Shown here: positions 7,485 through 13,711 of the stretch, one piece after another
Layout of the letters: every line of letters begins with the position of its first letter
How positions within the stretch are numbered: the stretch's first letter is position 1
DNA from: Firmicutes bacterium UBA5766
GTDB lineage: Bacteria > Bacillota > Desulfotomaculia > Desulfotomaculales > Nap2-2B
Direction: 5' to 3'
Length of the DNA: 20,364 nt
NCBI GenBank assembly: GCA_002418775.1
Contig: DIEU01000023.1
Coordinates: 1 to 20,364 of the forward strand
The notes under the pieces: model-generated
Databases searched by the model: none
What the model was told of the DNA's origin: nothing
What the model saw: the letters and a program-made list of their open reading frames with translations, nothing else
Position numbers and translations under genes: made by a program

Positions 7485-8801
7485 TTGGAAATGGGTGGTC
7501 TTCCGCTGAATAATCTGTTTCTTAACGCTCTTGAAGACAACCTGTCGAATGAAGCGCCTCTTGCGGAAAGGATGCGGCCGCGCTCCCTGGCCGAGTTCGA
7601 AGAGCAAAGCTCCATCGTTGGAAACGGCACGCTGCTCCGGCGCGCAATTGAAACTGACAGCCTGCAATCAATTATCCTTTACGGGCCTCCGGGAAGCGGA
7701 AAAACTACCCTGGCCAGGATTATAGCCCGCTTGACCCGCTCCCGCTTCGCCACGATCAGCGCAGTGATGGCCGGGGTTGCTGATCTTCGCCGCGTTATTG
7801 AAGAGGCAAGGGAACTGCGCGCCCACTACGGGCAGAAAACCATCCTGTTCATTGATGAAATACACAGGTTCAACAAAACTCAACAGGATGCTCTTCTTCC
7901 AGACGTGGAAAACGGATTAATCACCCTAATCGGATCAACAACTGAAAACCCGATGTTTTCGGTAATCCGCCCTTTATTAAGCCGTACAGGCCTCTACCGG
8001 TTAACACCACTCTCCGATCAGGCCATTATTAGAATACTCAGGCGCAGCCTGACAGACAATGAACGGGGCCTGGGGAAATTTCCGGTTAAAATTGAGCCGG
8101 ACGCGGTAACTTACATTGCCCGGGCGGCCAATGGAGACGCCCGGGCGGCATTGAATTACCTTGAATTGGCGGTCCTGAGCTCACCGCCTGATCAAAACGG
8201 AACCAGAAAAATAAACCTGACTGTCGTCCAGGAAGCAAGCCAGCGTCATGTGCCTGGCTATAATAAAGCCGATGAACATTATGATGTTATTTCCGCTTTC
8301 ATTAAGAGCATGCGCGGATCAGACCCCCAGGCAGCGTTGTATTGGCTGGCCCGCCTCATTTATGCCGGGGAATCAGTTGAATTTATCTCCAGAAGGATTA
8401 TGATCCATGCCTGCGAAGATGTCGGCCTGGCGGACCCGCAAGCGCTTGTGCAGGCGGTGTCGGCCGCACAGGCCGCTTCCATGGTCGGCTTTCCCGAAGC
8501 CAAAATTATTCTTGCTCAGGCAGCCATCTACATATCCCTGGCTCCAAAAAGCAATTCTGTTGTCAAAGCAATCGATCGAGCCATGGAAGCTGTGGAAAAA
8601 GAAAGGGCCAACCCTGTCCCGCCTCACCTTAGAGACTCCAGTTACCGGGGAGCCGCTTCCCTTGGACACGGCGCAAACTACAAGTATCCTCATAATTACC
8701 CTGACCACCGGGTAAAGCAGCAATATTTACCGGAAGGCATTGAGGACAGTATATTTTATGAACCTTCAGAACAGGGCGAGGAAAGGAAGACAAAAAAGTA
8801 A
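7485..8801 (+). CDS. rarA: Replication-associated recombination protein A (AAA+ ATPase)
   Basis: RarA/MgsA family ATPase acting at stalled replication forks, related to clamp loaders. The product is 438 residues, of family length. The N-terminus LSNEAPLAERMRPRSLAEF leads into Walker A GPPGSGKTT (about residues 66-74). Walker B plus the family signature is LFIDEIHRFNKTQQDALLP, sensor 1 is LIGSTTENP, and the C-terminal oligomerisation part contains IHACEDVGLADP. The start is uncertain: TTG at 7485 or ATG at 7491, neither with a good ribosome site. A TATAAT at 7459-7464 without a recognisable -35 would give a leader of only about 15-20 nt. It is convergent with selD, 8 bp apart. Confidence 0.96.
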   Translation: MEMGGLPLNNLFLNALEDNLSNEAPLAERMRPRSLAEFEEQSSIVGNGTLLRRAIETDSLQSIILYGPPGSGKTTLARIIARLTRSRFATISAVMAGVADLRRVIEEARELRAHYGQKTILFIDEIHRFNKTQQDALLPDVENGLITLIGSTTENPMFSVIRPLLSRTGLYRLTPLSDQAIIRILRRSLTDNERGLGKFPVKIEPDAVTYIARAANGDARAALNYLELAVLSSPPDQNGTRKINLTVVQEASQRHVPGYNKADEHYDVISAFIKSMRGSDPQAALYWLARLIYAGESVEFISRRIMIHACEDVGLADPQALVQAVSAAQAASMVGFPEAKIILAQAAIYISLAPKSNSVVKAIDRAMEAVEKERANPVPPHLRDSSYRGAASLGHGANYKYPHNYPDHRVKQQYLPEGIEDSIFYEPSEQGEERKTKK

Positions 8802-8809
8802 ACTATTTT

Positions 8810-9850
8810 TTACCTTTGTACTTCGATCAGGTCTTCTTTCAGGTCAACTACCTTTCCGACAATACTTGCTTCTTCAACACCCTTTAGATGCAGCAATTCA
8901 ATCAGCTTTTCAGCTTTTTCCGGTTCCAGGGCAATAAGCAGGCCGCCGGAAGTTTGGGGATCAAGCAATACAATACGCTCAGTTTTTGTTAGATCGGGAG
9001 CGAAATATATTTTATCCCCAAAGAAATCGCGGTTATTGTAAGCTCCCGCCGGAATAAGGCCCTGCGCGGCCAACTGCAGGGTAAAAGGCAGCAGGTTTAT
9101 TTTGCTCTGGTAAAAAACCAGGCTGACCTCGCTTGCCTGCGCCATTTCAACAGCATGGCCCAACAAACCGAAACCGGTGATATCGGTACAGGCATGGGCT
9201 CCTACTTCTCTCATCGCTTCCGATGAATCACGGTTAAGGGATGCCATGCATGCTACAAACCTGGAATAAGCTTCGCCCGGAAACATGTCCGCTTTGACGG
9301 ACGTACTGGCAATTCCGGTTCCAATGGGCTTTGTAAGAACCAGCAGATCTCCCGGCTTAGCCCCGGAGCTGGCGATTATTTGATCTGGATGGGCCAATCC
9401 CGAAACGCACAGGCCGTATTTAGGCTCATCATCCGAAACGGAATGTCCGCCGGCAATTATAGCCCCCGCTTCCTTCACTTTATCCGCCCCGCCTTTTAAA
9501 ATTTGGACCAGAACATCCTGGGGCAGGCAGTCTGGAAAACAGACTATATTCAAAGCCAGCACGGGGCGGCCCCCCATGGCGTAAATATCGCTTAACGCAT
9601 TGGCTGCGCTGATCTGTCCAAACAAGTATGGATCATCGACAACAGGCGTAAAAAAATCTACCGTCTGAATAAGCGCAAGTTCATCGGAAATTTTATAGAC
9701 CGCTGCGTCATCGGGTATGTTTAAGCCGACTAAAAGGTTCGCATCTTCAAATTTAGGCATTTGCCGCAGCACCTGCGACAAGGTTTCCGGCCCTATTTTT
9801 GACGCTCACCCGGAAGCTTTGGTCATCTGGGTTAACTTTACCTCCTGCAT
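8810..9850 (-). CDS. selD: Selenide, water dikinase (selenophosphate synthetase), itself a selenoprotein
   Basis: Makes monoselenophosphate, the selenium donor for selenocysteine and selenouridine, from selenide and ATP. From the ATG at 9850 the frame reads MQEVKLTQMTKASG, then TGA (9806-9808), then ASKIGPETLSQVLRQMPKF and on to the stop: 346 residues if UGA is read as Sec15. E. coli SelD has Cys17-Gly-Cys-Lys20 at the catalytic site; here Sec15-Ala-Ser-Lys18 gives the same spacing, and the region after it fits SelD closely. AAGGAGGTG lies 10-12 nt before the ATG, whereas the TTG at 9781 (a start that would avoid the UGA) has no ribosome site and would delete the catalytic residues. Other motifs are DDAAVY, QTVDFFTPVVDDPY, GGHSVSDDEPKYG and TDITGFGLLGH. 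It lies 110 bp downstream of the SIMPL gene on the same strand. Confidence 0.93.
9775..9805 (-). promoter_or_regulatory. Candidate bacterial SECIS element in selD
   Basis: Immediately after the UGA, RNA GCGUCAA pairs with UUGUCGC (6 pairs, one U-U mismatch). Above an AAAUA bulge, a short GG/CC pair closes a purine-containing loop GCCGGAAA about 18-25 nt from the UGA. Position and shape fit bacterial SECIS hairpins recognised by SelB, which lie in the coding region just after the UGA. The fold was made by eye. Confidence 0.65.
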
Positions 9851-9959
9851 CAACTGCTCACCTCCTTGCCGGAATTTATTTCTATATTACACTTTTTTCA
9901 CAGGCGTTGAAAGTATTCTTTGCATATTAAAGGCTTCTTATGAAACCAGGGACTGAACA

Positions 9960-10727
9960 TCAATCGATCAGATAGACTACCTCAGCATTGGCGGTGATTT
10001 CAACCTGACCCGGGTTAATATCCGTGGCCGCGCCGCCTCCAAAGCTAGGCAGGCTAGCCATTTTTTCATAGTAAATCGGTGTCATCTGATTACCATACCA
10101 GTTTCCGCTTGCCGATTTTACACCGATTATTTTCTTTCCCAGAGTCGCAGCGATTGTATCCGCCTTGATCCGTGCGTCAGAAACAGCCTGCCTCAGGGCC
10201 TGGATTTTTTGATCCATACTGTTGTTCGCGTAGAAGTTTATATTTTGAATCCGGTTAATCCCGTTCTTTACCGCAAGATCGATTATGGCGCCTATTTTAT
10301 CAAGGCTGCGTATCGTAACTTTAATCTCGTTGGTAACTTCGTATCCGGTAAGCTTGGGCGGTTGATTTTCTGCATAGACATAATTCGGATAAAAGCTATA
10401 ATTGAGAGTACTGATGTCAGCAGCCGCAATTCCGTTTCCCTGTAATGCGGCTATAACTTTATACGATATTTCGGCGTTGGCGGTCTGGGCCTTTTGAGCC
10501 TCGGCGGCGTTTGTTATAACCGCAAAATAAATTTCTGCAGTGTCGGGAGCAACCTTAACCGTCCCTTCCCCAGTTACTGTTATTATATTGTCTGACAGAT
10601 CCTTGTCCTGGGCCAAACATGTGCCGCAGAAACTCAACAAAACAAAAAGAACCAATAAAGTTATTAAAAAAGGTCTCACTTTAAACAATATCCCCACTCC
10701 CTTGTTTTTGGATTGCGTACTTTTCAA
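9960..10727 (-). CDS. Secreted SIMPL-domain (DUF541) protein
   Basis: SIMPL/DUF541 family protein; the family includes E. coli YggE and is exported, but its role is not well defined. About 255 residues. The signal peptide is RPFLITLLVLFVLLSFCGTCLA, with cleavage likely before QDKD. The domain follows with the hallmark ITVTGEGTVKVAPDTAEIYF, then LNYSFYPNY, GYEVTNEIKVTIRSLDKIG, QALRQAVSDARIKADTIAATLGKK, and ends PGQVEITANAEVVYLI. I prefer the TTG at 10727 as start, 5 nt after AGGAGG; the GTG at 10733 overlaps that ribosome site. It may be cotranscribed with selD, since no terminator is visible in the 109-bp gap. Confidence 0.9.
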   Translation of the reverse strand: MKSTQSKNKGVGILFKVRPFLITLLVLFVLLSFCGTCLAQDKDLSDNIITVTGEGTVKVAPDTAEIYFAVITNAAEAQKAQTANAEISYKVIAALQGNGIAAADISTLNYSFYPNYVYAENQPPKLTGYEVTNEIKVTIRSLDKIGAIIDLAVKNGINRIQNINFYANNSMDQKIQALRQAVSDARIKADTIAATLGKKIIGVKSASGNWYGNQMTPIYYEKMASLPSFGGGAATDINPGQVEITANAEVVYLID

Positions 10728-10733
10728 ATCCAC

Positions 10734-11081
10734 CTCCTTAAATTTTAACCTTTAAATTGTTAGACGTTTTGAACAGGGTAATTGTTCCAAATTTTCAAGC
10801 CATTTTTTATAAAAACTTGAATTTTTTTAAAGCAGCCGCAATGTGATAAGTCTTGACTCTCATTTATGAACGTATTATTGTTGCAATAGAGTATTACGAT
10901 TGTAGTAACCATCCCAGTGAACCTGGCAAATAACAGGGACACTGGCGCCGCCCTTTACTTTTCTGCTGTAACAGGCGCTTAGCTTAAGGAAGTTGTCCGC
11001 CATTGAAACGCTGTGCTTCTTGAGAGCTGATTTTCTGAATGTTTACCACAATTAAATAATTACAAAAAAGGAGCGGCAAAA
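10734..11081. other. Intergenic region between divergent SIMPL and amidohydrolase genes
   Basis: About 350 bp without a credible gene. The SIMPL ribosome site lies at the left edge and the amidohydrolase ribosome site (AAAAAAGGAGCGG) at the right. A TTGACT at about 10852 with TATTGT 17 bp on is a possible but weak plus-strand promoter. A short minus-strand frame (10760-10942) has no ribosome site or family resemblance. Otherwise I see nothing in it. Confidence 0.5.
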
Positions 11082-12641
11082 ATGATCAATACTTCTGGTA
11101 TTCCGGCTGACATAATTTTATACAACGCCAACATAATAACCATGGACGAAAAAAGGCCGGGAGCGGAACTGGTCGCCGTCTCGGGCAATAAAATCATTGG
11201 CGTCGGCGGCAACGATGATTTGGAAAAGTTTAAAGGACCAAATACCCAAATCATTGACTGTAGCTTACAAACAGTTATTCCCGGTTTTAACGACGCCCAC
11301 TGCCATCCCCTTTTCTTTGCGGCAACTTTGCTCTGTGTAGACTGTTCTCCCTCAAAAGCAGCCAATATTTCCGAAATACAAGCCCTCATCCGCTCCCGGG
11401 CGGAACAAACACCACCCGGCAAATGGGTTAGAGCAGCCAAATACGATGAAAAATGCCTGGATGAGAAAAGGCCGCCCACCCGCTGGGAGTTGGACGAGGC
11501 ATCCCCGAATAATCCTGTCATTTTAATCCATTATACAGGAAATGGCTGTATTTTAAACAGTTTAGCCCTCAAGCACGCAGGCGTCTACAGTTTGCCGGCG
11601 GATTCCCAGGGAGGGCACATAGGGCGTGAACCTGATTCCAGGGAACCTAACGGTGTTATTACCGGAAGAAACGAACTTGTGGAAAAAAGAATACCCGGCA
11701 TTGATCAGGAAGAATTAAAAGCGTGTGTCAAGCTGGCCGCCGGACAATTCCTTTCTTATGGAATTACATCTGTTCAGGATACCGGTTGGAACAATAACCT
11801 GGGACACTGGCAGACTTTAAAACGTTTAAAGGCTGACGGACATCTGCCCGTCCGGGTTTCTATGATGATTGGGACAAATGCCCTGGCAGAATTCCAGAAC
11901 GCCGGTCTTTCGATGAAAAGCGGCGATTGTGACTTACGTATAGGCGGTATAAAGATAGCGCTGGACGAAAGTACGGGCAATCCCAATCCGCCCCAGGAAG
12001 AATTGGACTATTACGCCCTTAAGGCTCACGAGGCCGGTTTCCGGATTGCGTTCCATGTTCATGATATCGTCGCTCTTGAAACAACACTGGCATCCCTGGA
12101 ATACATCTGCAAAAAGATCCCCAGGCCGGATCACCGCCACCGCCTGGAACATTGCGCCATCTGTCCGCCCGGACTGATGCGCAGACTGAAAGCAACTGAA
12201 GCGATGGTCGTTACGCAACCTGCATTTCTGCTCTACTTCGGGGAAAGCTATATTGACGCCGTCCCCTCTAAAAAGCTTAGCTGGCTCTTTCCGATGGGTT
12301 CATTGACAAGCTTGGGCCTGAAAACTGCGGCAAGTTCGGATTCTCCAATGGTCCCCTGCAATCCGCTGATAGGTATTTCTGCAGCTGTTGCAAGAAGAAC
12401 AGAAACGGATAAAATTATAGCCCCCCTGGAAGCGGTTTCACCTCTGGAGGCCCTGCGGATGTATACACTATGGGGAGCTTATGCCTCATCTGAAGAAAAC
12501 ATTAAAGGTTCGATCAGCCTTGGAAAGCTTGCCGATCTGGTCGTACTCAGCGAAGATCCGACTCAAACAGCGCCTGAGAACATACCCGGAATTAAATTTC
12601 TTCTAACAATGGTCGACGGAAAAATTGCCTGGCAAGCCTAG
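11082..12641 (+). CDS. Amidohydrolase, YtcJ-like (amidohydrolase 3 family)
   Basis: Metal-dependent hydrolase of the cyclic amidohydrolase superfamily; the substrate cannot be told from sequence. 519 residues, no signal peptide, so cytoplasmic. The N-terminal beta-sandwich starts ADIILYNANIITMD. The first metal site is DAHCHP (H73, H75). A lysine at 291 (GGIKIALDES) falls where family members have KxxxDG. H325/H327 lie in AFHVHD, H357 in RLEHC, and D420 in ASSDSPM. The C-terminal strand region GKLADLVVLSEDP closes the fold. AAAGGAG precedes the ATG. It is alone between a divergent SIMPL gene and a response regulator; no obvious pathway partner is present. Confidence 0.92.
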   Translation: MINTSGIPADIILYNANIITMDEKRPGAELVAVSGNKIIGVGGNDDLEKFKGPNTQIIDCSLQTVIPGFNDAHCHPLFFAATLLCVDCSPSKAANISEIQALIRSRAEQTPPGKWVRAAKYDEKCLDEKRPPTRWELDEASPNNPVILIHYTGNGCILNSLALKHAGVYSLPADSQGGHIGREPDSREPNGVITGRNELVEKRIPGIDQEELKACVKLAAGQFLSYGITSVQDTGWNNNLGHWQTLKRLKADGHLPVRVSMMIGTNALAEFQNAGLSMKSGDCDLRIGGIKIALDESTGNPNPPQEELDYYALKAHEAGFRIAFHVHDIVALETTLASLEYICKKIPRPDHRHRLEHCAICPPGLMRRLKATEAMVVTQPAFLLYFGESYIDAVPSKKLSWLFPMGSLTSLGLKTAASSDSPMVPCNPLIGISAAVARRTETDKIIAPLEAVSPLEALRMYTLWGAYASSEENIKGSISLGKLADLVVLSEDPTQTAPENIPGIKFLLTMVDGKIAWQA

Positions 12642-12804
12642 GTTTTAATTTAAATAAGCAACCCCCCCGTTTTATGTTCTTTATTGTCGATTTTTTTGGA
12701 TGGAAATTACGCCATGTAATAATTATAATTAAGAAAATTTAATTTAAAGACTAAAAAGAAAAATAATTTAAGCAGACACACTTTAAATCCTGGGGGGTTA
12801 AAAT

Positions 12805-13188
12805 GTGCTTGAAGTAAAGAACTACTTGCTTATCGTCGACGATAATGCAAGCGTAAGGCGCCTGTTATTTGAAATCATCAGCGATGAAGGATACATGGTA
12901 GAAACAGCCGGCAGCGGAACTGAAACAATCCAGATGGTAAATTCCAACATGCCTTCCCTGATTCTCCTGGACGTTAAGATGCCGGGTATGAGCGGTCTTG
13001 AAACACTGGAAAAACTTAAGGCTCATGCGCCGGGCATACCCGTAATCATGATGACTGCTTACAGCGAAATGGACGCCTGTCAGGAGGCAAAAACCCGCGG
13101 CTTGGTGCGGGAATATCTTAAAAAACCTTTTGAGATAGATGAACTGCGGTTTTTAATAAAAAATATTATGCCTGAAAAAATAGCTTGA
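12805..13188 (+). CDS. Single-domain response regulator, Spo0F-like
   Basis: Phosphoryl-carrier receiver domain without an output domain, 127 residues. Acidic pocket D12/D13 (LLIVDDNAS), phosphorylation site D56 (LILLDVKMPG), T84 (MMTAYSEMD) and K107 (YLKKPFEIDEL) are all present. The stretches MTAYSEMD and KPFEIDELRFLIK closely resemble Spo0F of Bacillus (MTAYGELD, KPFDIDEIRDAVK), suggesting a role in a sporulation-type phosphorelay; that assignment is inferred. The start is GTG at 12805, 8 nt after GGGGGG; the ATG at 12803 in another frame runs into a stop after four codons. No histidine kinase is adjacent, so it is an orphan. Confidence 0.93.
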   Translation: MLEVKNYLLIVDDNASVRRLLFEIISDEGYMVETAGSGTETIQMVNSNMPSLILLDVKMPGMSGLETLEKLKAHAPGIPVIMMTAYSEMDACQEAKTRGLVREYLKKPFEIDELRFLIKNIMPEKIA

Positions 13189-13235
13189 CTCAAATTTTTG
13201 GAGAATGAGCTTTTAAAATTAAATAATTCTTTTAG

Positions 13236-13424
13236 TATAAGGCGCCCGTAAGCAAACGGGAGAATAGGGAAACCGGTGACGTTTTCTAAAGCATAATCCG
13301 GTGCGGACCCACCACTGTATGCGGCGACAATTTTCCACACTCCAGTTCACTGGAGAAGCCACTGTGCGTAAAGTATGGGAAGGCGGAAATAAGGATGAGC
13401 CGCAAGCCAGGAGACCTGCCTTAC
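13236..13424 (+). promoter_or_regulatory. Cobalamin riboswitch
   Basis: The plus strand carries the conserved cobalamin-aptamer blocks in order: GGCGCCC with AACGGGAGAATAGGGAA, then AATCCGGTGCGGACCCACCA with CTGTA, GAGAAGCCACTG, TATGGGAAGGCGG, GGATGAGCCGCAAGCC, and the B12 box AAGCCAGGAGACCTGCC (13404-13420). It lies downstream of the response regulator stop and upstream of the large secreted protein on the same strand. Adenosylcobalamin or another corrinoid should therefore shut off that gene. Limits are approximate. Confidence 0.95.
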
Positions 13425-13499
13425 ACTATTTATGTTTAATGGATGAAGGGGTATTATCATCTATTATTTAAACATTTAAGCAGTGACTTTCAAGATGGG

Positions 13500-13531
13500 A
13501 AAAGTCTCTTGGCGAATGCCGGGAGACTTTT
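13500..13531 (+). terminator. Hairpin after the cobalamin aptamer, likely expression platform
   Basis: AAAAGTCTC (13500-13508) pairs perfectly with GAGACTTTT (13523-13531), extended inward by TTGGC/GCCGG around a GAAT loop, about 14 pairs in all. The 3' arm ends in UUUU. This is compatible with a riboswitch-controlled terminator, but the competing antiterminator was not worked out. Confidence 0.6.
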
Positions 13532-13595
13532 AACGCACATTTTCAAATAATAACAGGCCGACTATATATCATTCCAGAAAGAGAGGGGAATACCA

Positions 13596-13640
13596 ATGTT
13601 CAAAGTCCGGGAAAAACATGGCCATAATTTTCTCATATAA
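13596..13640 (+). CDS. Possible 14-residue leader peptide
   Basis: An ATG 8 nt after GAGAGGGG opens MFKVREKHGHNFLI and stops at TAA. It lies in the leader between the riboswitch hairpin and the large gene. Nothing but the ribosome site and position supports it. It could be a chance ORF. Confidence 0.25.
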   Translation: MFKVREKHGHNFLI

Positions 13641-13711
13641 AAAGTCAACGGTTTATGGAGCTTGAAAAACAAATAATAAAAAGTTAAAGAAATACGGAGG
13701 CTCATGATTTT

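Larger units (their letters stand above)
13189..13711 (+). other. Long 5' leader of the transcobalamin-like gene
   Basis: This 523-bp stretch holds the cobalamin riboswitch, the hairpin at 13500-13531 and a possible 14-codon leader ORF at 13596-13640, all listed separately. I saw nothing recognisable in the 48 bp before the aptamer, so the promoter is not identified. About 180 nt separate the hairpin from the start codon, unusually long if regulation were by sequestering the ribosome site. Confidence 0.6.

Noticed and set aside
8373..8723. Overlapping frames opposite and within rarA
   Set aside because: They are shadows of the rarA coding sequence.
8810..9781. selD as a shortened Cys/Sec-less enzyme starting at TTG 9781
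   Set aside because: No ribosome site precedes the TTG, and the catalytic Sec/Lys region would be missing; the ATG at 9850 with UGA read-through explains the sequence better. A pseudogene with a premature stop is also less likely because the rest is intact.
10760..10942. 60-codon minus-strand frame in the SIMPL-amidohydrolase gap
   Set aside because: No ribosome site, low-complexity start and no recognisable family.
13080..13340. Minus-strand frame across the riboswitch
   Set aside because: It is antisense to the response regulator end and the structured cobalamin aptamer.
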